Shown: positions 1-5,993 of the stretch, piece after piece
Position numbering within the stretch: position 1 is the first letter of the stretch
Layout: each line of letters begins with the position of its first letter
Assembly (NCBI GenBank): GCA_002298915.1
Contig: DBML01000015.1
Coordinates: 1 to 6,646, forward strand
DNA length: 6,646 bases
Reading direction: 5' to 3'
Source: Clostridium sp. UBA699
Lineage (GTDB): Bacteria > Bacillota > Clostridia > Clostridiales > Clostridiaceae
The notes under the pieces: generated by a model
Database searches by the model: none
Told to the model about the DNA's origin: nothing
What the model saw: only the letters and a program-made list of their open reading frames with translations
Position numbers and translations under genes: made by a program

Positions 1-22
1 TTAAATAAAATTGACGCCAGAT

Positions 23-214
23 TTAATCTGACTTGATTTTGTGCTGGTTTGTGTTTTTGTTAGCAGAATTGAGTAATTCTGCTATCCTCTGTTTAATTTT
101 CAAAGACCATTTGTTTCGCCGCCTCACTTGGCGACTTGTATATCTTATCACCTTAGCAGCCTGACTGTCAACACTTTTTTTCAAATCTTTTTCAGATTTT
201 ACTTTTGCATCCAA
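23..214 (-). CDS. possible small basic protein, 63 aa (hypothetical)
   Basis: An ATG-started reading frame of 63 residues ending in TAA. The product is strongly basic, with an Arg/Lys-rich middle (around residues 24-43, including RQVRRRNKW) and a polar Lys/Asn-rich tail. I see no signal peptide, membrane segment or cysteine. I do not recognise a family. No convincing ribosome binding site precedes the ATG; the nearest purine-rich stretch is a weak GGCGGC. A TATACT box preceded by TGA lies about 28 bases upstream of the ATG (242-247 on the opposite strand), which could act as an extended -10, but no matching -35 is seen. A perfect 10-bp palindrome (61-84) lies inside the frame. It may be a genuine small gene, the decayed end of a larger one, or a chance frame; confidence is low. 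Confidence 0.3.
   Translation of the reverse strand: MDAKVKSEKDLKKSVDSQAAKVIRYTSRQVRRRNKWSLKIKQRIAELLNSANKNTNQHKIKSD
61..84. repeat. perfect 10-bp inverted repeat with 4-base loop
   Basis: TAGCAGAATT (61-70) and AATTCTGCTA (75-84) are exact reverse complements around a GAGT loop. No uninterrupted T-run follows on either strand, so it does not look like a standard intrinsic terminator. It lies inside the doubtful 63-codon minus-strand frame. Its function is unknown. Confidence 0.55.
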
Positions 215-294
215 GCCGCCGCTCTTGCGACAACGAAGATTAGTATATCACAGAAAGGAGAAGGCGAATCACTATACTGCACGAACAGAGCAAT

Positions 295-408
295 TTATTC
301 TAATATTTCATTCTTTTTCAAGGTATTCCTCACTCGTTCTCCAACTGATACACCAGGATGGGTTTGCGCTTTGAATTTAAGTTTTTCGCATAAAGGATGT
401 ATTTTCAC
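295..408 (-). CDS. possible short ORF, 37 aa (hypothetical)
   Basis: Minus-strand frame with a GTG start (408) and a TAA stop, encoding a Lys-rich peptide that reads like real protein (for example KAQTHPGVSVGERV in the middle). The frame is open a little further upstream, to a stop inside the antisense of DUF1904. Only a weak AAG-type ribosome binding site precedes the GTG. I recognise no family. It points the same way as the 63-residue frame at 23-214 and would be divergent from DUF1904. It could be a remnant of a longer gene or a coincidence. Otherwise the stretch 215-444 holds only AT-rich sequence, with a TAAAAT box at 421-426 that might serve DUF1904 but has no good -35. Confidence 0.2.
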   Translation of the reverse strand: MKIHPLCEKLKFKAQTHPGVSVGERVRNTLKKNEILE

Positions 409-444
409 CTTGATCTGGGTTAAAATAAGCTGGGGGTGATAAGT

Positions 445-771
445 ATGCCGCAGTTAAAGATTAGAGGCGTTGAAGTAGAAAAAGTGTGTTCCTTCAGCAA
501 AAATCTCATAGACGAGCTTGAGGAAATAATAAATTGTCCAAGAAGCTATTTCACAATCGAACATATGCCGTCAATATTCATAGCAGACGGTAATATAACA
601 GAAGGCTATCCTTTTGTGGAAGTATTGTGGTTCGACAGAGGACAGGAAGTCCAGGACAGGACCGCCGTCGCCATAACAAAAGCGGTGCATGGCGCAGGCT
701 ACGAGAATGTGGACGTCATATTCACGGCTTTGAAGGAAAATGAATACTACGAAAACGGCAGCCATTTCTAA
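445..771 (+). CDS. DUF1904 family protein (tautomerase-superfamily-like)
   Basis: A 108-residue protein that I recognise as DUF1904 from its N-terminal MPQLKIRGVE, the central YPFVEVLWFDRGQEVQD segment (residues 55-71) and the C-terminal YYENGSHF. I chose ATG 445 over the in-frame GTG at 436 because the GGGGGTGAT ribosome binding site (432-440) is ideally spaced for it, and because it places a proline directly after Met. In the 4-oxalocrotonate tautomerase/MIF superfamily, to which I believe DUF1904 belongs, Pro1 after Met removal is the catalytic base. The length fits the family. Residues 55-95 resemble the second beta-alpha-beta unit. The substrate is unknown. It is probably a single cytoplasmic gene converging on the DUF6483-like gene, with a shared hairpin 2 bases past its stop. 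The family call is fairly firm; tautomerase activity is inference. Confidence 0.85.
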   Translation: MPQLKIRGVEVEKVCSFSKNLIDELEEIINCPRSYFTIEHMPSIFIADGNITEGYPFVEVLWFDRGQEVQDRTAVAITKAVHGAGYENVDVIFTALKENEYYENGSHF

Positions 772-773
772 AA

Positions 774-805
774 AAAGTTCCGGGAATCAAGTCTCCCGGA
801 ACTTT
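774..805 (-). terminator. strong intrinsic terminator between convergent genes
   Basis: A perfect 12-bp stem (774-785 with 794-805, AAAGTTCCGGGA and its complement) with an 8-base loop. Read on the minus strand it runs straight into TTTTTTTAG, an excellent U-tract ending the VanZ-flavodoxin-DUF6483 operon. On the plus strand only TTTC follows, so stopping DUF1904 transcripts would be less efficient. The stop codon of the DUF6483-like gene (787-789) sits in the loop, so the terminator overlaps the coding end. Confidence 0.9.
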
Positions 806-1149
806 CTGCGTTCAATTACCTTTTCAATTTCCTCGAGGCCCTGAGCAATCTCCTCTCTTGAGAAATCGCCATTCCTCAGCTCCTCGTCCGTCTTCCCTTG
901 CAGGAGCCCATAGAAATCCAGGGCTATGCTGTACATCTCCTCGGAGCTGTCCTCGTTCAGCTCCTTGAAAAGAAGGTTCTCCGCCTTGTTGTACTCGCCT
1001 TCGCTCACGAGCCTTTTCAGTATCCCTGGAAGAAGGTTTGCGCTGCTTATCTCATACAGGTTTACAACCTCGCTTTTTTTCTCTTCCTTATTAAGCAGGA
1101 TCTTCGCCCCTGCCTTTCCGAGGTTTTTGAACAGTTCTTCAAGGTTCAT
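787..1149 (-). CDS. DUF6483-like small protein, 120 aa
   Basis: A 120-residue, highly charged, apparently all-helical cytoplasmic protein with no signal peptide or membrane segment. Its second half carries the pattern I associate with the DUF6483 family: AENLLFKEL (56-64), a helix with IALDFYGLL (75-83), then TDEELRNGDFSREEIAQGLEEI (87-108). A longer in-frame start exists at 1236, but ATG 1149 is preceded by GGAAGGGAAT at good spacing and gives the expected family-like start; the extra upstream residues are only antisense to nothing useful and overlap the flavodoxin gene. The ATG overlaps the end of the flavodoxin gene by 11 bases, indicating translational coupling. The terminator hairpin covers its last codons. 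The function is unknown; the TPR-like look of the helices is impression only. Confidence 0.7.
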   Translation of the reverse strand: MNLEELFKNLGKAGAKILLNKEEKKSEVVNLYEISSANLLPGILKRLVSEGEYNKAENLLFKELNEDSSEEMYSIALDFYGLLQGKTDEELRNGDFSREEIAQGLEEIEKVIERRKFRET

Positions 1150-1702
1150 CTTTATTCCCTTCCTCGACGAGTCCCAAAACGTATTCGACCAGAGGGCTGA
1201 TGGAGCCCCTGTCAGAAAAATCGACCTTCTGCCCATAGGTTTCCAGCATCTGCTTGTCTTCGCCCGTCTTCTCCTCTTCCTTTTTCTTCTCCACCATCTT
1301 TTTTAGCATGGCCATCATGCCTTTATGGACCAAATTCAGCTCTCTGTAGTCGATCCCGCCCCTCAAATGGAAGAACTTTATGCCGCCCCTCATCTCTTCA
1401 GGGATGTTCTTCTCTATTATAGGTCTGTAGATGCTTGTATCCTCCGGCGATGCAAGCCCGACGGTGAAGACTATGAGGTTCTTTCCCTTTAGAGCTTCAT
1501 AGTTTTTCGTTATCAAAGATATCCCGTTTATGCCGCTGGCATACAGGCCGCCGCCGAAGATTATCGTGCTGTAGCCCGCAAGCCCATTACCTCCGATGTC
1601 CGATTCCTCGTACAGGTCCGACCCCAAAGTCTCAGCTATCCATTCAGCGTACCTCTTTGTGCTGCCGTATCTTGACTTGTAAATGACTGCCGCATTTTTC
1701 AT
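1139..1702 (-). CDS. flavodoxin domain-containing protein
   Basis: A 187-residue flavodoxin-fold protein. The N-terminus has beta-strand 1 followed by the FMN phosphate-binding loop (AVIYKSRYGSTKRYAEWIA, residues 5-23, matching the T/S-x-x-G-x-T pattern). Residues 47-61 (IIFGGGLYASGINGI) form the second flavin-contact loop, and residues 75-85 (NLIVFTVGLAS) the next strand. This matches the Flavodoxin_5 type, which includes HemG-like proteins. The C-terminal third (about 126-187) is unusually Lys/Glu-rich and probably helical. ATG 1702 is supported by AAGGGGTG about 9 bases upstream. It lies 18 bases after the VanZ stop and overlaps the DUF6483-like gene by 11 bases, so it is the middle of an operon. 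A role in electron transfer with FMN is expected; the partner and any haem role cannot be told. Confidence 0.85.
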   Translation of the reverse strand: MKNAAVIYKSRYGSTKRYAEWIAETLGSDLYEESDIGGNGLAGYSTIIFGGGLYASGINGISLITKNYEALKGKNLIVFTVGLASPEDTSIYRPIIEKNIPEEMRGGIKFFHLRGGIDYRELNLVHKGMMAMLKKMVEKKKEEEKTGEDKQMLETYGQKVDFSDRGSISPLVEYVLGLVEEGNKDEP

Positions 1703-1720
1703 ATGGTTGACACCCCTTTT

Positions 1721-2152
1721 CTATTTATATCCCTTTCGCTTGATGGACAAGTATCTTGCCACAGCAGCCAAGGCTCCTCCCGAAGTGTCTATCATGACAT
1801 CCGTGAACCTTGCCGCCCTGCCTGGAACGAACAGCTGGTGGAGCTCGTCGGTGCAAGCATAGAGGAACACTGCTGCTACAGAGTACAACGCAGCTTTCCT
1901 CAGTTCGTATTTGCCGTATAGCAAATTGAACCACAAAAGGGAGAGTATGAAATATTCTGTGAAGTGTGCCGTCTTTCTGACTGCGAAATTTGCCAGCTCT
2001 CCAAGGAAAGAGTTAAGGTCCAGCCCAAGAAGCTGGAATATCTGTATCAGCAGCTTGCTCTCCTGGTCAGAAACCGATGCGGGCTTGCTGGAGAAATAGA
2101 AGATCACCAGCATCCAAAGTATAACCAGGATCAAACTGAAATATTTTTTCAT
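1721..2152 (-). CDS. VanZ family membrane protein
   Basis: A 143-residue integral membrane protein with about four predicted membrane segments (roughly residues 4-22, 64-80, 86-103 and 120-137). VanZ-family hallmarks are clear: FYFSSKPA after the first helix (18-25), VRKTAHFTEYFIL (58-70) and CTDELHQLFVPGRAARFTDVMID (100-122). The family is named after VanZ, which confers low-level teicoplanin resistance in enterococci, but most chromosomal members have no known function, and resistance should not be inferred here. ATG 2152 is preceded by GAGGGG 9 bases upstream. It is the first gene of the operon with the flavodoxin and DUF6483-like genes. A TATAAT box at 2185-2190 (minus) may be its -10. 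Confidence 0.92.
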   Translation of the reverse strand: MKKYFSLILVILWMLVIFYFSSKPASVSDQESKLLIQIFQLLGLDLNSFLGELANFAVRKTAHFTEYFILSLLWFNLLYGKYELRKAALYSVAAVFLYACTDELHQLFVPGRAARFTDVMIDTSGGALAAVARYLSIKRKGYK

Positions 2153-2184
2153 AATGTGTACCCCTCAAAAATCTCTACCATATC

Positions 2185-2190
2185 ATTATA
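2185..2190 (-). promoter_or_regulatory. candidate -10 box for the VanZ operon
   Basis: A consensus TATAAT lies on the minus strand about 33 bases upstream of the VanZ start and downstream of the tRNA terminator. No hexamer near TTGACA is found 16-18 bases upstream, where the T-run of the tRNA terminator sits. It is therefore a partial promoter call. Confidence 0.4.
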
Positions 2191-2202
2191 ATAAATGAAA
2201 TG

Positions 2203-2231
2203 AAAAAAAGCACCCTTTTTCAAGGATGCTT
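2203..2231 (-). terminator. intrinsic terminator of tRNA-Lys
   Basis: The minus strand reads a perfectly paired 10-bp stem (AAGCATCCTT with AAGGGTGCTT, one G-U pair) closed by a GAAA tetraloop and followed by a T-run (seven T, the first two of them in the stem). It begins at the last base of the tRNA, so it ends the tRNA transcript before the VanZ gene. Confidence 0.9.
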
Positions 2232-2306
2232 GGTGGCTCACCGGGGAATCGAACCCCGGACAACATGATTAAAAGTCATGTGCTCTACCGACTGAGCTAG
2301 TGAACC
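2231..2306 (-). tRNA. tRNA-Lys (anticodon UUU)
   Basis: The minus strand folds as a full cloverleaf. The acceptor stem is GGTTCAC with GTGAGCC (one G-U pair), the D arm contains AGCTCAGTCGGTAGAGC, the anticodon stem CATGA/TCATG encloses loop CTTTTAA with anticodon TTT, and the T arm is CCGGGGTTCGATTCCCCGG. Discriminator A and an encoded CCA end the gene at 2231. It is a single tRNA with its own promoter and terminator and reads AAA/AAG lysine codons. Confidence 0.97.
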
Positions 2307-2320
2307 AAAATCTATATCAA

Positions 2321-2339
2321 GCCTGCTCTGGGAGCAGGC
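2321..2339 (-). other. hairpin in the 5' leader of pre-tRNA-Lys
   Basis: GCCTGCTC and GAGCAGGC (8 bp, perfect) enclose a 3-base loop between the tRNA promoter and the mature 5' end. It fills most of the roughly 36-base leader expected from the -10 position. On the minus strand no T-run follows, so it should not terminate transcription. It could act in RNase P processing or leader stability. On the plus strand it is followed by AGCTTTTATA, a poor terminator with no gene before it. Confidence 0.6.
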
Positions 2340-2348
2340 AGCTTTTAT

Positions 2349-2377
2349 ATAATATCACCATTATTTTTCAGTGTCAA
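2349..2377 (-). promoter_or_regulatory. near-consensus sigma-A promoter of tRNA-Lys
   Basis: The minus strand carries TTGACA (2372-2377) and TATTAT (2349-2354) with an exact 17-base spacer, 11 of 12 consensus matches. Transcription would start near 2342, about 36 bases before the tRNA. The -35 lies about 30 bases past the stop of the acetyltransferase gene. Confidence 0.88.
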
Positions 2378-2405
2378 CACAGATTCCAATTCACGAAATA
2401 GTCTG

Positions 2406-3341
2406 TCAAAGTTTTTCGTTTATGAGGGCAAAGTTCACGTGATCCCTCCACTTTCCGTCTATGAAAAGGTATTTCTCGCTCACCCCCACCTTCTTGAAGC
2501 CGCAGCCCAAGAGCACTCTCTGAGACTTGATATTGTCCAGCAGAGTCGAGGCTTCCATCCTGTGGAGTTCCATGAATTCAAAGGCATAACCGCAGGCAAG
2601 CTTGACCGCCTGCTTCATGTAACCTTTTCCCTGCTCCCTTTCATCGATGGAGTAGCCTATGAAGGCGTTCTTGAACACCCCGTATATGACGTTGGATATC
2701 CTGACCCTTCCTATCAACTGGTCGCCTTTGAAAATGCCGAAGCTCACCGCATCCCCGTTTAGGAACTGCCTATATTCCTCGGAAAGGAACCTCTTCTGAG
2801 CCTCGATCGTCAGGAAGTCGTTCTCCCTGTCCGGTTCGAAAGGCTTAAGGTACTCCTCATTCCTCACGTAATAATCGAGAAGCTTTTCCGCATGCTCCGG
2901 AGTCAGAACTTCCAGCTCAATTCCGTTACCCTTGAGCCTCATGATCCTGAGGCTGGTGTTGAACCTGTAACTGTCCTGCTCTATGCCGAAAACGTACTCG
3001 TCCCTCAGCTTCTTGTTCACTATAACGCTGCCGGCAATTACCCCCTCCAGCCCGAAGCCCAGCTCGACGAAAGGCTCCGTCGGTACGTCCTCGTCCGCAA
3101 GCACGTTGACCTTCCTAAGGTTTGATTTATTGAAAGCAGTTTCCAGGAACAGCTGTAGAGCATCCTTGAGGTACTGCTTGTTTTCCTTGTATAGTTTCAG
3201 CCTTATAAGGCCGAACCTGTTTGATGTTGAAAAATCGATCACGAATATCCTTCCGACGGTTATCCCCGATTTGTCTTTGATCATGAGCTCGCTGGCGTTG
3301 CCCGCCACGGCTGTTATCGATACCGATGTTTCCTTCTGCAT
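2406..3341 (-). CDS. tandem GNAT acetyltransferase (RimJ/RimL-type C-terminal domain)
   Basis: A 311-residue cytoplasmic protein with two GNAT-like halves. The C-terminal half (about 141-311) is a classic RimJ/RimL-type acetyltransferase: strand GDQLIGRVRISNV (206-218), acetyl-CoA pyrophosphate loop REQGKGYM (235-242, the R-x-x-G-x-G motif), NIKSQRVLLGCGF (270-282) and the terminal YLFIDGKWRDHVNFAL (291-306). The N-terminal half (about 1-125) has GNAT-like strands and the end pattern FVELGFGLEGVI, but its expected CoA loop reads LYKENKQYL without G-x-G, so it is probably non-catalytic. I chose ATG 3341 over an overlapping GTG at 3344 because GGGGG lies 8 bases upstream of the ATG. The acceptor substrate (protein N-terminus, antibiotic or small amine) cannot be told. 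No terminator is visible after the stop, so transcripts may run on into tRNA-Lys. Confidence 0.88.
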   Translation of the reverse strand: MQKETSVSITAVAGNASELMIKDKSGITVGRIFVIDFSTSNRFGLIRLKLYKENKQYLKDALQLFLETAFNKSNLRKVNVLADEDVPTEPFVELGFGLEGVIAGSVIVNKKLRDEYVFGIEQDSYRFNTSLRIMRLKGNGIELEVLTPEHAEKLLDYYVRNEEYLKPFEPDRENDFLTIEAQKRFLSEEYRQFLNGDAVSFGIFKGDQLIGRVRISNVIYGVFKNAFIGYSIDEREQGKGYMKQAVKLACGYAFEFMELHRMEASTLLDNIKSQRVLLGCGFKKVGVSEKYLFIDGKWRDHVNFALINEKL

Positions 3342-3379
3342 CACCGACGCCCCCTGAATTTAAGAATCATATGAACATT

Positions 3380-3385
3380 ATTATA
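3380..3385 (-). promoter_or_regulatory. candidate extended -10 promoter for the GNAT gene
   Basis: The minus strand reads TGGTATAAT, a consensus -10 with the TG extension, about 40 bases before the acetyltransferase ATG. No good -35 is present at 17 bases, but extended -10 promoters do not always need one. Confidence 0.55.
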
Positions 3386-3405
3386 CCATATATAACCTCA
3401 ACGAG

Positions 3406-3434
3406 TTGCTATTTTCCCAAGGTGCGTATATTAT
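3406..3434 (+). promoter_or_regulatory. candidate promoter for the methyltransferase gene
   Basis: TTGCTA (3406-3411) and TATTAT (3429-3434) are separated by exactly 17 bases, 9 of 12 consensus matches. A start near 3441 would leave a leader of about 35 bases. It lies back to back with the acetyltransferase -10, so the two divergent genes share a compact control region. Confidence 0.6.
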
Positions 3435-3475
3435 TAAAGTACCTCAAAATATTGTAATCGAAGGGGATATGAACA

Positions 3476-4657
3476 ATGAACAAGCAGAACATCTCAAAGC
3501 TCCGCCTTTTCCTCATGGGGCTGACAAACAGGTTTGAAGAACACGCGCAGATTTTCAAGGGCATAAACGTCACCTTCAGCACAGGACTGAAGGATTTCAA
3601 GGGCACAGGAACCTTCGAAAACGGCGATATTAAATATAATTTCGGAGGGAGCACAAGGCTCCTCACCATAGGAAACCTTTTCGACAGCATCTGCAGCGAG
3701 GCTGAAAAATATGAAAGCCTCGTCCTGATCTACAGCGAGCGGGGAGTGGACATACAGATTGCCGCCGACAACAAGAACGTCAAGATGACCAACGTCGAGG
3801 TCAAGGAGGCCGAGCCTCAGAAGGGCCATGCCGCCCATGAGACCTCCACCCTGCTCAACAGGAACTACCTCATAAAACCTGAAGCCGCCGCGCCCCTCCT
3901 AAAGGAGATCGGCATCCTGACAAAGGACGGCAAGGTGAAGAACGACAAGATAAGGAAGTACAACCAGATAGACCACTACGTGGAGCTTTTCGCGGAGGTC
4001 ATCGACAAGGTCAAAAGGCCAAAAAAGCTTGTGATACTCGACTGCGGCTGCGGAAAATCCTATCTTTCCTTCGTGCTCAACTATTACCTCACCGAGGTAA
4101 AAAAGATAAACTGCCACTTCATAGGGCTTGACTACAAGGAGAGCGTTATAGAGAACTCGAGGAAGATAGCGGAGAGGCTGGGCTACAGGAACATGGAGTT
4201 CCATGCCGTGGACATCCAGCAGTACAAACCTGCGACAAAAATAAACGTGGTGATGTCTCTGCACGCCTGCGACACTGCCACCGACATGGCCCTGGCCCTC
4301 GGGATCAAGGTCGATGCCGACGCCATCATAGCAGTCCCTTGCTGCCACAGGGAGATGCTCGGACAGTACTCCTTCGATACACTGAAGGGCATAACGAAGT
4401 ACGGCGTGCTCAAGGCAAGGCTTGCGGATCTCCTCACGGACGGCATGAGAGCCCTCATGCTGGAAGCGAAGGGCTACAACGTCTCGGTGGTCGAGTACAT
4501 CTCGCCTCTCGAAACGCCTAAAAACCTCATGATAAGGGCTGTCAAGGTCAAGGATCACGACGAGGATGCGATGGGCGAATATTTCAACCTCATGGCCCAG
4601 CTTGGAGTTTACCCTGCGCTGTATGGCTACCTTAACCAGGAATACACGGAAGAATAG
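3476..4657 (+). CDS. class I SAM-dependent methyltransferase, METTL25/GSTCD-like (Methyltransf_32)
   Basis: A 393-residue cytoplasmic protein. The Rossmann methyltransferase core spans about residues 160-355: an entry motif RKYNQIDHYVELF (160-172), SAM-binding motif I LVILDCGCGKSYLSF (185-199), acidic motif II FIGLDYKE (215-222), then SLHACDTATD (261-270) and VPCCHRE (287-293). The HACD and PCCH motifs are the signature I associate with Methyltransf_32, the family of eukaryotic METTL25/RRNAD1 and GSTCD. The first 120 residues are an extra domain I do not recognise. ATG 3476 is supported by AAGGGG 9 bases upstream; another ATG at 3469 is in a different frame. It is a single gene with its own promoter and terminator. 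RNA is a plausible substrate because the family is often linked to RNA, but nothing here proves it. Confidence 0.87.
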   Translation: MNKQNISKLRLFLMGLTNRFEEHAQIFKGINVTFSTGLKDFKGTGTFENGDIKYNFGGSTRLLTIGNLFDSICSEAEKYESLVLIYSERGVDIQIAADNKNVKMTNVEVKEAEPQKGHAAHETSTLLNRNYLIKPEAAAPLLKEIGILTKDGKVKNDKIRKYNQIDHYVELFAEVIDKVKRPKKLVILDCGCGKSYLSFVLNYYLTEVKKINCHFIGLDYKESVIENSRKIAERLGYRNMEFHAVDIQQYKPATKINVVMSLHACDTATDMALALGIKVDADAIIAVPCCHREMLGQYSFDTLKGITKYGVLKARLADLLTDGMRALMLEAKGYNVSVVEYISPLETPKNLMIRAVKVKDHDEDAMGEYFNLMAQLGVYPALYGYLNQEYTEE

Positions 4658-4664
4658 AAAGTCA

Positions 4665-4700
4665 AAGGGAGCCTCGGGCCGTAAAGCCAGGGACTCCCTT
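4665..4700. terminator. bidirectional hairpin between convergent genes
   Basis: AAGGGAG (4665-4671) pairs with CTCCCTT (4694-4700), continued inward by a GC-rich stem with two mismatches and a CGTAAA loop. It lies 7 bases past the methyltransferase stop and 14 bases past the DUF1015 stop. The T-tracts on both sides are broken (CTTCATATATATT and TGACTTTCT), so it is a moderate terminator in each direction. Confidence 0.7.
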
Positions 4701-4714
4701 CTTCATATATATTA

Positions 4715-5962
4715 TTATGTTAGGGGGTGAACGAAAAGGCCGCTTCTTAGCTTAGGCTCGAACCAGGTTGACTTAGGCGGCATCACCTGTTTGGCGTCGG
4801 CTATGGCCATGAGGTCGTTTATAGTTGTAGGATGCATCGAGAAAGCAACACCTTCCCTGTTCCTGTGCACCCTTCTCTCCAGTTCCTTCATCCCCCTAAT
4901 GCCTCCCACGAAGTCTATCCTCTTGTCCGTCCTCGGGTCCTCTATTCCGAGCACAGGCTTCAGGAGGTTGTTCTGAAGTATCGAAACATCTAGCCTTTCC
5001 ACGGGATCAGTGTGGTCGAACGTTCCCTTCTTAGCCCTGAGCTTGTACCAGGTTCCCTCGTAGTACATTCCGTAGGTGTGCCTGTCATCAGGCTTGAATG
5101 CGTGGTTCTCTTCATGTATCTTCATTTCAAAGTTCTCTTTCACCAGTTCAATATACTCTTCTTTCGTTAGTTTGTTAACGTCGAAGACGACCCTGTTGTA
5201 GTCCATTATCTGCAGGTCAGCGTCTGGGAATGCCACCGCCAGGAAGTAGTTGAACTCCTCCTCACCGGTGTAGCCAGGGTTCTGCTGCCTCCTCTTGAGT
5301 CCCACCTTCACAGCCGAAGCTGCCCTGTGGTGCCCGTCTGCGATGTACAGGCTCTCGATCCCGCCGAAGATATTCCTGACCTTCTCTATGGTCCGGTCAT
5401 CGTCTATTGTCCATACGGTATGCCCTACGCCGTCCTCCGCTACGAAGTCGTACACAGGCTCGTTCCTTGTCCACCTCTTGATTATGGCGTCTATCCTGTC
5501 GTTGTACCTGTAGGTGAGGAATATCGGTCCGGTATGGGCGTCGCAGGTGTCGACGTGGTTTATTCTGTCAGCCTCCTTGTCGGCCCTGGTGTGCTCGTGC
5601 TTCTTGATCACATCGTTCATATAGTCGTCTATCGAGGTGCATCCGACTATCCCAGTCTGAGCCCTGCCGTTCATAACAAGCCTGTATATGAATAGGTTCG
5701 CCCTCTCATCCTGAACCATTGCGCCTTCCTCGACAAGCTTTTCCAGGTTCTGCTTTGCCTTCTCGTACACCTTCCTGTCGTAGATGTTCACATCCTCGCC
5801 CAGGTCGATCTCCGCCTTGTCCACATGCAGGAATGAATAAGGGTTGTCCTTCGCCATCATCCTTGCTTCCTCGCTGTCCATAACGTCGTACGGCAAAGCC
5901 GCTATCTTGCACGCATATTCTTCCCTCGGTCTGATTGCTTTGAAAGGCCTTAATACTGCCAT
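4715..5962 (-). CDS. DUF1015 family protein (COG4198), serine-linked
   Basis: A 415-residue, full-length cytoplasmic protein that I recognise as DUF1015 (COG4198). Landmarks are the N-terminal RPFKAIRP (5-12) and ALPYDVMDSEEA (22-33), a conserved KHEHTRADKEADRINH block (121-136), THTGPIFLTY-like DAHTGPIFLTY (141-151), the hallmark IADGHHRAASA (207-217) and the C-terminal PKSTWFEPKLRSGLF (396-410). ATG 5962 is preceded by an excellent AAGGAGGAG at ideal spacing. The function is not established. In many Clostridia the gene neighbours serA and serC, and here it sits alone behind a T-box with a serine specifier, which supports a role in serine metabolism. The DGHHR-x-x-A motif resembles the phosphate-binding motif of the ParB/sulfiredoxin/free-serine-kinase fold, so a serine-phosphate chemistry is conceivable; that is inference. 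It converges on the methyltransferase gene. Confidence 0.92.
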   Translation of the reverse strand: MAVLRPFKAIRPREEYACKIAALPYDVMDSEEARMMAKDNPYSFLHVDKAEIDLGEDVNIYDRKVYEKAKQNLEKLVEEGAMVQDERANLFIYRLVMNGRAQTGIVGCTSIDDYMNDVIKKHEHTRADKEADRINHVDTCDAHTGPIFLTYRYNDRIDAIIKRWTRNEPVYDFVAEDGVGHTVWTIDDDRTIEKVRNIFGGIESLYIADGHHRAASAVKVGLKRRQQNPGYTGEEEFNYFLAVAFPDADLQIMDYNRVVFDVNKLTKEEYIELVKENFEMKIHEENHAFKPDDRHTYGMYYEGTWYKLRAKKGTFDHTDPVERLDVSILQNNLLKPVLGIEDPRTDKRIDFVGGIRGMKELERRVHRNREGVAFSMHPTTINDLMAIADAKQVMPPKSTWFEPKLRSGLFVHPLT

Positions 5963-5993
5963 AATAAATCTCCTCCTTGTTAATAAAAAAGTA

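Noticed and set aside
61..84. Palindrome as an intrinsic terminator
   Set aside because: No continuous T-run follows on either strand and the stem is AT-rich in its inner half.
128..439. Plus-strand 103-codon open frame
   Set aside because: No ribosome binding site before its start, a composition rich in Phe, Ser and Cys typical of a chance frame, and it runs into the true DUF1904 start.
898..1306. Plus-strand frames opposite the DUF6483-like and flavodoxin genes
   Set aside because: They overlap each other and two well-supported minus-strand genes, and show no family features.
1721..2152. VanZ as an antibiotic resistance gene
   Set aside because: No other van genes are present and VanZ-family proteins are common in chromosomes without resistance.
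2321..2339. tRNA leader hairpin as a plus-strand terminator
   Set aside because: There is no plus-strand gene upstream and the following T-tract is short; it is better explained as part of the tRNA-Lys leader.
3899..4558. Long minus-strand open frame (219 codons) opposite the methyltransferase gene
   Set aside because: It is antisense to a gene with clear SAM-binding motifs, has no ribosome binding site and gives a His/Val/Arg-rich product typical of antisense shadows in GC-richer codons.
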